Shown piece after piece: positions 22,157 to 32,862 of a stretch of 64,000 nt of DNA; the stretch's first letter is position 1, and the number at the start of each line of letters is the position of its first letter. The notes below the pieces were generated by a model. The model saw only the letters and a program-made list of their open reading frames with translations. It did not search any database and was not told where the DNA came from. Source of the DNA: Pogostemon cablin (lineage: Eukaryota > Streptophyta > Magnoliopsida > Lamiales > Lamiaceae); contig CM043005.1 of assembly GCA_023678885.1 (NCBI GenBank), forward strand, positions 4,392,314 to 4,456,313. The letters are read 5' to 3'. The position numbers were made by a program, and so were the translations under genes.

Positions 22157-25100
22157 CTACAACATGCTGTCAGCATTAGTTGGCAGCCTCTTGAAGAAGC
22201 TAGCAGCACTCATCGGCATTCTATTCCTAAACTTAGGCGGCCGGAGATAATACACGCCGCCGAGCGCCACCACCCATCTGATCGGAACCAAGTAGAATCC
22301 GAAAGCAGCCACCAAGCAAATTATCACAAACAAGAACGTAGCTCGAGGGTCTCTCCAACTAAGCAATGCTTGAAATCTTTCCCCTTGAGTAGCCATATCA
22401 CCCACCACGGTTTGGATCCTCCCAGCCACACTCCGGAGCCTGTCATATCTCATCTTAATAATCTCCGGGCTTCGAGACGTGGGAAACGAGTCGAATTCCT
22501 CGTCCAACTCGTCCGGATGCACGCCCTCAGCGTACGAAAGCCTCGTATCCATGTGGGGTGGATGCCTCGGGCGGGTGTGGTAGCGCCAGAGTCCCATTAA
22601 AGCCATAGTAAGCAATGCACATGGAATTATGAGCTCAGGAATCAGCACGAGCACGGTGAAGACGGTCAAGAACAGCGTCGAGTAGACGGGTTTGTTCCAT
22701 GTTCGGAGAGTCTCAAGCAACCGTGCCATAGCCACGAACCAAGCCAAAACATTCGTGAGACGAAGGAAGTTAGCTTTGCTCTTTCTCATGCTCCACATAT
22801 GTGAGTCATGATCAAGCATGTATTCCACCACTTCTCTACCTAGAGGAGGCTCGGATCGGCTCAGCCTCGCGACAACCACGTTCATGGCTTGGTATCTCAA
22901 TCCATCCAACTGGCTCACAGACAATGGCTGCACGTAATGCATCTTCGGAAGCAGGGGAGTGGTGTACATGTGAAGCACATTGAACATGTTTGTGCAAGTA
23001 AACCTCACTGCCAAGTGAAGTTCTCCCATTTTCTTCACACCAGATGGATGCAACATCATCAGAGGGTAAGCATGAGTGTAAACTCTCTCAGTTTCCAGAG
23101 TCGACAATCGAATCCTCACTTTCCCGATTCGTGTGTCCCGATTACCACTACCAGCTACCATGCTTTTATCGACTCGACAGTTGTCGAACAGCCCGATGGA
23201 GATGACGGTGCAAGGGTCGAAAACCTCCCAAGTGTATTGCTCATTCCACTTGGGGGACAAGCTATCAACAACCGTGCGAGTTCTAACCCATTTCTGCCCA
23301 TACTTAGCTACACAATAGGGATCAGTAGAACCACCTTTGCCTTCTTTTATCTTCATGGGAATAAGATTAGTGGCTCCCAAAATCCCAACTTCAAGAACAC
23401 CAACGTGGGGCTTCCATAGTTGCTTCGCAGTGGGTCGGACGTCGCTGCTGTACATTGTAGCCTCATCAAGAACATGGTAACCGCCTTCGAGGGAGGCGCG
23501 AAGGTGGATTCGAGAGGCGAATCTAACCACACCCTTGGATTCGTTCAGGCTGCCTAACTGAGTATCAAGATTCACCCACCTAGAGACTACCACCTTGTCA
23601 TCAAATCGCCTCTCAATGTTGGCAATAGGCAGAATCACCCTTGCAACCACCTCATCTCTGTTTGGACCCAAATGATCCTCAATTGAGATCAACAGATAGT
23701 CCTCAAACGGCTCAGCAACCACAAACATCAAGTCTTCGTTCCAATAAGGGTTGGAGAGGCCTCTATTGGCTGAAGGAGAAGCCATTCTAGTCCTTAAAAC
23801 CTGGTTTCCCACTTGAACTTTAGCAAAAAGCTCTGGATATCTCACCATGTTCATGGAAGCCCCTTTGTCTCCCAAGATCACATCTTGTGCTTCAATCACA
23901 CCAATTCTCAGATACCACAGTTTGGGAGACAGATAAACCTTGGATTTAATCGAACACAGACCATCTAATTGCACATTTGCAGCCTTGGAATGCCAAGCCT
24001 CAGCAAATGCTTCATCAGCTTGTGTACCAAACCATATGGCAACCATAACCTCCCCACACTTGAGTTTCTCACCTTTCTTGTCCTCCATTCTATACCATTG
24101 AGGAGCCAATTGACTATCAGGTGGAACCCTTTTGGGCACCTCATTCAAATCAAACCAAACACGCCCCATGAACTCATCTTTGTTGTTCTCCTTCACAAAA
24201 ATCTCCACCACAGAGGATTGTATGCAATCTTTGGAAAAGGCAAATGTTTGGTCCCATTCTGTATTCCCAAGAGAAACCCTCTTCGTAATCCCTTTGTAAT
24301 TCCCAAGTTTCACCTCTGCAACCACCTCACCACCACCACCGAAAACTGAAAATTCTCTGGCCTTCACAACCTTCACATACAGATACTGCATCTGTTCCAC
24401 CAGATCATAAGTGGAGCTTGTTTTGTCCTTGTTCACGCCGCCAAGGTGAGGACTTGTCTCCTTGAGAGAGTAGTCATTTGAGCGGAAATGGCCAACACCG
24501 CCGCTGCTGGCGGCGGCGGCCGGGATAACCGCTCCTGGAACAGTAGTGACGACAACAGGCTTGATATCACCTGGGCTGGGTTCCATGGGCTTTAAATGGC
24601 CCTGATTTTGCAAAAGGACCAATTTATTACCTCCTTGCCCCAAACCCAGGCCCATCTGCTTTGGCACAACAATGTTCCCACCCTGCTGATGCATTTTCTT
24701 TGATTTCTTGGAGACCCCACCGCCACCAGAGCCGCCTCCGGGAACCACCACTCCACTCCCACCACCACCACCGCCGTGTATGACCTGTTTAACCTCTTCT
24801 TTTGTGGACAAATAAAGCTTTAGACTCAACTCACCTCTCACGTGGGAAAAGAGGCTCCGTTTGTCGAGCGTGTGAAGCTGAGGCACCTCTTCACCTTCTC
24901 TAGCAATGGAAGAGCCAGACACCCTGACTTTACCCAAGAAATTCCGGCTATTATTAGACCTCCTCTCGTTGAAAACGTTAACCTCAATTGTGCGGTAAGG
25001 GAGGTCTCCGACGTCGTTCACGTGGAACACGAGCTTCTCGTTCCAGACAGGGTTGAGGTCTCTGTACTTCACCTGTGTTCTTTGCCTCTGGTTCTCGAAC

Positions 25101-25204
25101 TCCACCTCCACGAACGGCGACGAAGACCCCTCGCCGTCTTTGGGCATCAGGTTGTGGGCCGCCACCACCTCCACCACCAACTTTTCTTTGCCGTTGTTAT
25201 GCAT
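22157..25204 (-). CDS. MCTP protein: four C2 domains plus C-terminal membrane region (QUIRKY/FTIP type)
   Basis: An intact single-exon frame of 1015 aa from ATG 25204. Domains: C2A ~6-120 (KLVVEVVAAHNLMPKDGEGS, DLNPVWNEKLVF), a Gly/Ser-rich linker ~140-175, C2B ~272-385, C2C ~432-560, C2D ~600-735 (GSTDPYCVAKYG, SLSPKWNEQYTWEVFDPC), then the phosphoribosyltransferase-C-type anchor with membrane segments near 838-872 and 955-985 and the usual ending RPPKFRNRMPMS. MCTPs tether the endoplasmic reticulum to the plasma membrane, often at plasmodesmata; relatives include QUIRKY (tissue shape signalling) and FTIP1 (FT transport). C2B lacks most of the acidic calcium-binding residues (AREFSVFGGGGEV). 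Length and the lack of introns fit the family. The exact orthologue cannot be fixed, so no symbol is given. Confidence 0.95.
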   Translation of the reverse strand: MHNNGKEKLVVEVVAAHNLMPKDGEGSSSPFVEVEFENQRQRTQVKYRDLNPVWNEKLVFHVNDVGDLPYRTIEVNVFNERRSNNSRNFLGKVRVSGSSIAREGEEVPQLHTLDKRSLFSHVRGELSLKLYLSTKEEVKQVIHGGGGGGSGVVVPGGGSGGGGVSKKSKKMHQQGGNIVVPKQMGLGLGQGGNKLVLLQNQGHLKPMEPSPGDIKPVVVTTVPGAVIPAAAASSGGVGHFRSNDYSLKETSPHLGGVNKDKTSSTYDLVEQMQYLYVKVVKAREFSVFGGGGEVVAEVKLGNYKGITKRVSLGNTEWDQTFAFSKDCIQSSVVEIFVKENNKDEFMGRVWFDLNEVPKRVPPDSQLAPQWYRMEDKKGEKLKCGEVMVAIWFGTQADEAFAEAWHSKAANVQLDGLCSIKSKVYLSPKLWYLRIGVIEAQDVILGDKGASMNMVRYPELFAKVQVGNQVLRTRMASPSANRGLSNPYWNEDLMFVVAEPFEDYLLISIEDHLGPNRDEVVARVILPIANIERRFDDKVVVSRWVNLDTQLGSLNESKGVVRFASRIHLRASLEGGYHVLDEATMYSSDVRPTAKQLWKPHVGVLEVGILGATNLIPMKIKEGKGGSTDPYCVAKYGQKWVRTRTVVDSLSPKWNEQYTWEVFDPCTVISIGLFDNCRVDKSMVAGSGNRDTRIGKVRIRLSTLETERVYTHAYPLMMLHPSGVKKMGELHLAVRFTCTNMFNVLHMYTTPLLPKMHYVQPLSVSQLDGLRYQAMNVVVARLSRSEPPLGREVVEYMLDHDSHMWSMRKSKANFLRLTNVLAWFVAMARLLETLRTWNKPVYSTLFLTVFTVLVLIPELIIPCALLTMALMGLWRYHTRPRHPPHMDTRLSYAEGVHPDELDEEFDSFPTSRSPEIIKMRYDRLRSVAGRIQTVVGDMATQGERFQALLSWRDPRATFLFVIICLVAAFGFYLVPIRWVVALGGVYYLRPPKFRNRMPMSAASFFKRLPTNADSML

Positions 25205-26267
25205 GGCTGTAGAGAGAGAAACAGAAAGAGAGGAAGAGTTGAATCAACAGAGAGGCAGAAAAGGAAGAAATGGTGGTGTTGGGTTTGTGAAAGAGGGAAA
25301 ATGGAATGAGTAGTAAGTGTAGAGGGGCAGGGGAGAATGGTGTCAGTAAGAAAGACAAGGAATAGGGGTGTTGGATTTTGTGTGTACAATGAGCAGTGTA
25401 AGGCTACTAAACGAGGTAAGACAGCTAACTCACCTTATTAAGCCTCGGTGAAACCCAATCGCCATTAAACTCTCTTTGCCAAAACAGGGACTGTTTTCCA
25501 AAGTGTTGGGTGGGGGTGGGAGGGGTATTGGTGCGTGTGCGAGTGCATTTGGGGAACGAAATTCAAATTTTTTTTGAGTCACTTTATTGGGGAAGAGAAA
25601 GTAGAGAAGAGATTCTTTTGAGTGAATAATGGTTAATGCATCAGTCAGCAAACTGAGTCCCAGTCTTATCTCCGTTAAGAGCAAGAATCTCTATATCTCT
25701 CTCCTCTCTGTCTCGGACTTCATACTTTGGAAAATTACACATATTAGAGGAAAAACTATATAAACAATCATAAGAAATGTGAAGTTTTCATTATATGTGT
25801 ATAATTTAAGAAAAAATAATAATAATAATAATAAGATGTAAAACATACATAAAAAGAATAAAATTATGTACAGCAACGAAAACTCCTGAACACTTCATTC
25901 TTAAGATTATTTTGTTTTATTTTTTGAATTCATCTTCTATAGACTATAGCCAACAGACATCCGCGGCTGCACACTTTTTCTGAGAAAAAAAGAATAGGGG
26001 TGGACGAGGAGGGTCGGAGGGTGTAGTTTACACTTCAAATTTAATTCATATACCAAGTAGAGCCCTCTTTTTTTAAAAAAAAAAATTAATTTAAAATATA
26101 ATTAATTTATTTCATGGATAATTCATCTTACCAATTCGAATATATGAGATGTCTCTTCCAAGACTACCCTTTAATCTTGTATGTTTAGTAAATAATTGTA
26201 TTAATAGTGAATGATGAGATATATGTGAAGTTTAAAAAAGAAAAAAAGAAAGAAAAAGAGAGTTAGA
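25205..26267. other. Promoter and 5' leader region of the MCTP gene, then AT-rich spacer
   Basis: The first ~130 bp above the start codon are CT-rich on the minus strand, typical of plant leaders. No clear TATA box was placed. The rest up to 26267 is AT-rich with an (AAT)n run near 25817. No gene seen. Confidence 0.5.
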
Positions 26268-27865
26268 TGTTCACGCGATTTTATACACTCAACTTTAATC
26301 CTTAAATGTAAAAGATCAATTACAGATGATAAGCCACCAAGCTAAATTATCAAATCCGAAACAGATTATTATCAATCTTATGACTACTGAAATTATCAAG
26401 ATCAAGTAACAAATTTCAATTTTGAGAATATTAATTATAAACTACGTAACATAAAATTAAATAGCTAATTAAATGAAATCACAAGAGAAAATAAACAAAA
26501 CTTTCATTAATAAGAGAAAAAACAGCTTTAGGAAAATTTGGCATAAACTAATTAATCTTACTTTTTAGACTTACAATTATTTATTCATGTAAAAGATATT
26601 TATTCATGTAGAAGATATTAAACACATCACATAACCATGATATCCCATCAGACAATATTTGATATAAATTTAACGATTAAATTTAGTTTTACTCCTAAGT
26701 TGCGTGAGCATTACTCTGTCTCCTCTCTATATACTAACAAAGTGAAGACGGTACCTCCGAATAGTACATTTGCTTAACAAAAATTCTCTAGAAAGTTACT
26801 ATAAAGTTCTACTCAGTATCTTCTTGAACTCTCGATTGCATTGTTCCACCAAAATATTCAAATATCCAACTCTACAGTTTTGTGATCGAGGTTGTGTCAG
26901 TCAATTCCCTCAATTCAAACAAATAGACAATAAATTTAGGAATACAATAAAGCTAACAAATAAGTCATGTATCACAGTCAATCATCTGAAAACGAAAATA
27001 GAATATTAATATCTCAAATCAAACCAATAAAGAAAAAATAAACATTATACAAAATTCATAATCATAATCTAAATCAATTAAATTTAGCCCTCAAAACCCT
27101 AGAATTGTAATAAGTCCTTAACTCGTGGGGTTACAGACAACACCTATAGCAATTGGTAAAATATTACTCATAGTCTTTAAGATCGAAAAGTAAAAGAAAG
27201 AAATTGAATAAACTCTAGATGTAGGAGTCGCCCTCGTTTCATTCTTTGTCTTTCCGAATTGACTAGAATCTCTCTTTCCTGAATCAACACTCCGGATCTC
27301 CAATATTGAGGGATGGATGATAGGATGAATTTGGATGAAGTGGAAGATGGGTGATGATGATGTGAAGAGGCTATGGGTGATGTGTGAGAATTGAAGATCC
27401 TCTCTTTCTCCTCTCCTTTCAAGCCTTTTTATAAATGTGAGTCTCCAAAACAGTCATTTTTTCTAGTTTTCGTCTCACACAAATCACCACACAGTAGGTG
27501 TAAAATATCAATTCTAGACCAAAAACAGGCTTCATCTTGGCTAAAGTCGGGGATCAAGTTGACCAAAACGATCATCTTTTTCGTGGCTTTCTAAACATAT
27601 TTCATAAGATTGATTTTGATGTCCACACAAAGACATAAAAATTATGTTATGTGAACGTGTGTTTTTCAGCATTCTTTCACAATTTCACTCTTCATTCCAA
27701 CTTTAAACTTTTAATTCTTTTCTTATCTAAAACACAATAAAATACTTCAAATGCACATTTTTCTCAAATATATAGAATGTAAAAGACTTGTGCTAATATA
27801 TGACAACAATTCTCACAAAAATGTGTTAAATTGTAACTAAAACACACTGATTTTCACTCTCATCA
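26268..27865 (-). repeat. LTR of family A (diverged copy), truncated element
   Basis: It aligns over its length with the solo LTR at 2718-13225 but is much diverged. The start (near TGTTCACGCG) and the end (CACTCTCATCA at 27865) match the other copy's ends. A TATAAA signal is at about 27430 on the minus strand. Immediately to the right the minus strand has CATTTAAGTTTGG before the LTR, a polypurine tract like that of the gag-protease element, so this is a 3' LTR with internal sequence still attached. Confidence 0.7.
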
Positions 27866-28022
27866 AATCTCCAAACTTAAATGTTCCTCGTCTCGAGGGA
27901 ACGAAAAAGAACAATAAAGAAAGAGAGTGAGAAATCAGATAGAAACAAGGATTACGACAACTAGGCCACTCAAAATGCAATTGTCTTCAACCTAGGTTAT
28001 GCAACTTTCATTATATATAATA

Positions 28023-28222
28023 CTCCCTCCGTCCCACCAGAAGTTCTCATTTTACTATATTGGGCGTCCCATACAAATGTCCTCATTTTTCACTTTTAGT
28101 AAAAATGTACCACATGTGGCCCACCTCTCACTACTAATACAACTACACACTACACATAAAATAATAATACTCCAATCTACGCACAAAAAGCAACCGATGA
28201 CGTTTGGACGGGACAGAGAGAG
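28023..28222. mobile_element. Stowaway-like MITE (200 bp)
   Basis: Starts CTCCCTCCGTCCCACC and ends GGGACAGAGAGAG between TA dinucleotides; internal CTACACACTACACATAAAATA is shared with the family. Confidence 0.85.
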
Positions 28223-28251
28223 TAATCAATTTATAGCATACAAGATAAGAC

Positions 28252-29293
28252 CAGTGTTTTCATAATCGAACCGGATGTCAAACTGAAGAGCCCAACGGTT
28301 CATGGTCGGACCGGTTGGACCGGCGGTTCAATCGAAAAAACCAAAAATTCACTATTTTAATAATATTTAATTATTTTATATATAATTTTACTATTTACAT
28401 TAATATATTAATTATTTAACATTTTAATTTACATGAAATTCATCACTTACAAAATAAAATCATCATCTACATCAATATCAATAGCACTTTCACAATCAAA
28501 AATAAAAAATGCATCATATATGAGCAGCAGACACCTGTAAGCATCAAAATATAGACAACAAAATAGTGAAATACCATTCACTATCAAATAAAATTACGTA
28601 AATAATAAGTATAACAAATAGAAAATTTTTTGTAGAAATATTTCATCAAACACCTTGTAGGCATGAAAAACTATAAAGTATAAAGTGTAATAACAATCAA
28701 TCTATTTTCATTCAATAACCCATAAACGCATACTTATCACTCCAAGTTCAAGACTCAAGCAACATATTAACTCAAATATGTGGAAGAAACAACTACAAAA
28801 TTTATAAAATATAAACCATCTGAATATGCATTTAAAACACAAAACCTTCAAATTTTACATACCTCTTAGGAAATAGAAAGTTTAATTTTATCTCCTCCCA
28901 CTGCTTCACCGTAGAGAGCCACAAACTGAATGATGTTTGGAACTTCGGCAATTGAAATGGAAAAGAGGAGAGGAAAGGAATTGGCAAAGCCCTAATCTCC
29001 TTTTCTCTCTCAAAACTCACGCTGGCAATGTATTTGGGAAAGTGAGAAGTGAGAACTTAAGAAATTAGAAATTTAGAATTTTGAAATAGAGTCAAACTTT
29101 AAAAATTGGTCAATAGGTTGTAATTAAAAAAAATAAAAGTAAAATTCGATGGTTGCCGGTTAATCTGATTTTACCGGTTCTGTCCGGTTCTGACCGATTT
29201 GACCTCAAAAGCGGTTTCTAAGGTGTAGTTGGACCAGACACTGAACTGGTTCCCGGTCGAACCGGCCGGTCTGGTCCAATTCCGACAACACTG
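28252..29293. mobile_element. Non-autonomous hAT element (1042 bp)
   Basis: The ends are CAGTGTTTTC and GACAACACTG. The perfect 8-bp target duplication GATAAGAC (28244-28251 and 29294-29301) is the hAT hallmark. Both subterminal regions are rich in ACCGG/CCGGTT repeats (28270-28330 and 29155-29275), the likely transposase-binding sites. The A/T-rich middle has no transposase. The short frame at 28832-29020 is chance. Confidence 0.92.
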
Positions 29294-30039
29294 GATAAGA
29301 CAATCACCACCAATTAAAATATTTTATTGGCCTATTCTCACGGAAAGTATTTAAATCACTAACACTCAAGTGTATAAGATATAAATTGATATGATATAAC
29401 TATATACGCTGAGATTCAATCAATTGCATGAGTAATCATAAAATTTTTAAATATCTCAAACTCTCCACCACTAAAAGTATGACTCAACAATAGGATACAA
29501 AATATTTTTCTTTTATTTGTAATGTAGGCTCTTTCGTTAAATGTAAGAAATATATAGATAAGTGAATCAAAACTCTGATCAATCAATCACGCTTTATATC
29601 TCAAATCATTAATTTTTCCTCATCACTTCATTTAAGCACAACATCCATCAAGCACTACATCTCGCATCCTCCGTAGGGTACTAGATTTAAGTAATATTCT
29701 ATGATGTTTGATTCGAGTATAGACGTTTTATTCTTGGAGATAATTGCATTTTGATGGTGTTTTTTATATAAGGAAAAAGAAAATAAGTTAGAAAAAATCT
29801 TCTTTTTCTTTGAATCCACCCAACCAAAAATCCTCCAATTCTCAAAGAAGAATAGAAGAAATCATATTTTCATACAATATCTTAATTGAATTCTATGTAA
29901 TGATCAATTTGATTCGAGTACTAGATTTAAGCACTACTTCATAACCCTCCTAAGCTCAATCACTGTTTCAACACCAATTTCACTCATTCCCAATTTACTA
30001 TCAAAACTTCATCAACACACTCTGAAACACTGTTTGCTA

Positions 30040-30339
30040 ATCAAACGGAAAACTTTGTTTGCCCAAAAGCCTCCAAGCTCCTTAATTCAATAATAACGTG
30101 ATAAAAATTCATAAATCCTAATCCACTCCTTAAATACTACTACTCACTGATACCAAAGAGGAAAGAAACCAAAACCTTAAGGACATAAACAAAACATAAT
30201 TAAAATAAATAAGTCCAACCTATGAACAATGGGCTTAAGCCCTAAACATAAATATAATTAAAATAAATAAGGTCTGTCAACGGATAGTGGACCTAAGCCT
30301 GCTCCCATCGACGGTGAACCCTAATTTTGCTTCCTATCA
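30040..30339 (-). repeat. 3' LTR of the deleted gypsy element
   Basis: It matches the right LTR from about 30040 (ATCAAACGGAAAACT) to 30339 (TTCCTATCA). The outer end is diverged, so the start is approximate. Confidence 0.75.
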
Positions 30340-30381
30340 ATTCCATCCTCCTTCGAAACAACATTGTCCTCAAAGTTGCAG

Positions 30382-31461
30382 TCAGGTAACCGCCATAGAG
30401 TAAACATGAAACCTTCGATCCTCCTCAAAAAGTTCTTCTTGTTCATCCATTAACTCTTTTCCCGTCACCGCGCAATACTCATACTGTTGGAGGTTCAACT
30501 CCTTGTCCTCCTCAACCAACAACACCCTCAATTGTTTGAATGGGCAGTCATGCCCAGGTGTAAAGGGTTTCTTACACATAAAGCACATTCTTTGCGCTCT
30601 CAAGCCCTCCAAGACTCTCAGTAGAAGCTGAATAAATCTGGAACGGGTAGTAGACTGCCCGAACAGCCCCACATTCATCTCGGATAACCCTGAATTCGTC
30701 CTCAGGGGTGCGCAGCAGGCTTAGAGAAACTCCCGGTCGGCCAATGAGCATTGTTGTTGTCTAAAGGCCTGAAAGAATTGCCAAAGAACCCTCTTTGGTT
30801 ATCGCTAACTGCTAAACCAGAATTTTTTATTACCAATTGAGAAAATTGTTCACTTTATGCACAGGACTGCTATCACTACGTAACGTTTTCCTTCATCTTG
30901 CATAGAAAGATTATCCTCAACATCCCAAACTTGCTCTCCAGATTGCTTAACTTCGTACAAACGTTCGGACCTGCTCCCCTTAAACCTGTGTCAAAATGCT
31001 CCACCAGCGTTTGCGTGAACTCTCTCCACGACATTCCAGGCTTTCTCGCATTCATCCATGCCAACCAGTGCAAGGCTAACCCGTCCATGGCAACCCAAAC
31101 TGCTGCCAACTTCCTTTCCGGTGGGGTACCATTCAATTCAAATTGTTACTCAACCCTCGCTATCTACCGATCGGATCTTCCCCTTCAAATGATGGCAGAA
31201 GCGCCAAGGCAGTGCCCCTACATTCGGATCGTCAATGGACAGTGTCATTGTGGATGTGACGGATGCCGCTGCCTTCCTTTCTATTGCACCCGCCGCCGAT
31301 TGCCCTACTAACGACGGCTGCATAATTACCTTTGACAACGCAGCCAAGGACGTCGCGATCTCAGTCAATTGCACAACGTGCTTCTTCAATTTCTCCTTCA
31401 TCTCGGCCCGATCTGCATCCAATTTATCCAATCTCTCTCCATTGGAACGGGTTGTTGACAT
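30382..31461 (-). pseudogene. Broken gag of the deleted gypsy element
   Basis: Three minus-strand pieces in changing frames: 31461-31150 (MSTTRSNGERLDKLDADRAE, a coiled-coil-like Gag start); 31136-30876 (INGTPPERKLAAVWVAMDGLALHWLAWM, then WREFTQTLVEHFD, a capsid core); 30678-30382 (CFMCKKPFTPGHDC, a CCHC zinc knuckle, followed by LRVLLVEED). The order and the zinc knuckle type fit chromovirus-like Ty3/gypsy Gag. Frame changes near 31160 and 30760 make it non-functional. Confidence 0.78.
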
Positions 31462-31498
31462 CTTGACGAGAATAAGACCCGGCAGGTGTCGAACCAAT

Positions 31499-31823
31499 TG
31501 ATAAGAACAGAAAAACTAAAGTAAAAACAATCAAACAGAAAACTATGTTTGTCCAAAAGCCTACAGGCTCCTTAATTCAATAATAATGTGATAAAATCCA
31601 TAAACCCTAATCCACTCCTTAAATACTACTACTCACACCAAAAAGTAAAGAAACCAAAATTCTAAGGACCTAAACAAACATAATTAAAATAAATAAGCCC
31701 AACCCACGAACAATGGGCTTAAGCCCTAAATATAAATATAATTAAAATAAATAAGGTCAACTCACGGATAGTGGACCTAAGCCCACTCCCGTCGACGGTG
31801 AACCCTAGTTTTGCTTCTTATCA
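31499..31823 (-). repeat. 5' LTR of the deleted gypsy element
   Basis: 325 bp, ends TGATAAGAA...TTCTTATCA. It shares long identical stretches (for example AAATACTACTACTCAC and CAATGGGCTTAAGCCC) with the left copy. Confidence 0.8.
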
Positions 31824-32300
31824 CAAGGCTCAAAATCAGATGTTCAAAGAGGCTATTTCATGTAAATTTTCAAAAAATAAGATTTTTAGGTTCAACGTGG
31901 CTAACTAAGGATAAACATCATTTGATAGGGAATTATTTGGCTAATTATCTCATAAATTCAAATATGACCTTAAATAATTTACCATAATTTAGCACAACAC
32001 GTAGTCTCAAGACAAGAGGTAAGTTCTAGAACACATGCACAAGAATAATACTCACCAAAAAAAATTACAATGTGTTTTATGTACATAATCAATAAGGCTC
32101 AAATTTCACATGAGTTTTAACAAGTAATAGAACATTTTTCATGACAAGTAATATCTCATAAGCACACTTAGACTTCACACCATAAAGTACACTTTCTTTA
32201 TTAATTTTAAGAGCACGTGAATCTTAACAACAAAATTTTGTTATTAGTTCTTTACTAATTTAACTTAACAATAAAATTAATAGTCAAACTAGGTCCACTA

Positions 32301-32862
32301 AGTTAATATTAATCATTTGATAAAAAAATCTACCACTCAAGATCAAACAAAATAATTAAGAATTTAAAAAGTAAATACAATTATACCCTTAAAAACTATC
32401 ATATTAATCTTAAGTGCACCTGTACATAACATCCCTAAAATTTAACATTTTACTAATGGAATATTTACTTAATAAAAACCAACCCAATCAATTTCAATTT
32501 CATTTCGTATGGAATGGATTACATCATCACATATACACACAAACACACGTGCAAAAAGACATGAATGAATAAAATAAATTAATTAAACATTCATATAAAT
32601 AAACTTTCAAACAAATAAACTTGGAAGTAGAGGCCTCAACACGAATCCAAAGCTTCAGCATTTGTCTCCCTTTAGAGTCCGCTTTAGTCTGATCTCGAAA
32701 GGAGTAAACTACCAATGGAACAATCATATACAACTATGCACCTCTCATTTAGCTATGCTTTACAAACACGAGGCTGAATCAAACCAATTTCTCAAGCCTG
32801 AAAGATAGATATTAAATTACCTTCAATTCGAATTGGCAACGGCATATATAATCAGCATCCCA
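32301..32862. other. Gene-free AT-rich stretch
   Basis: No gene supported. The part next to 32863 is probably 3' UTR of the gene that follows on the minus strand. Confidence 0.4.

Larger units (their letters stand above)
30040..31823 (-). mobile_element. Internally deleted Ty3/gypsy retrotransposon with short LTRs
   Basis: LTR copies of about 300 bp lie at ~30040-30339 and 31499-31823. The right one begins TGATAAGAA and ends TTCTTATCA; the left one has a decayed outer end. A purine tract (GAAGGAGGATGGAAT on the minus strand) borders the left LTR. The internal part is only about 1.16 kb and holds broken gag; protease, polymerase and integrase are missing. No target duplication could be confirmed. 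Confidence 0.75.
27866..32300 (-). mobile_element. Decayed internal region of the family-A LTR element, with nested insertions
   Basis: The left edge carries the polypurine tract and a CCTCGTCTCGAG stretch similar to the matching place in the gag-protease element (6240-6280). Further right, 31824-32060 (GGCTCAAA, GTGGCTAACTAAGGAT) resembles that element's untranslated region near 7060-7090. Between them lie a MITE, an hAT element and a small gypsy element, leaving about 1.4 kb of own sequence. No coding frame remains. The right limit is uncertain. Confidence 0.45.

Noticed and set aside
22136..22600. 154-codon plus-strand frame
   Set aside because: Antisense to the MCTP C-terminus; the MCTP frame is clearly the coding one.
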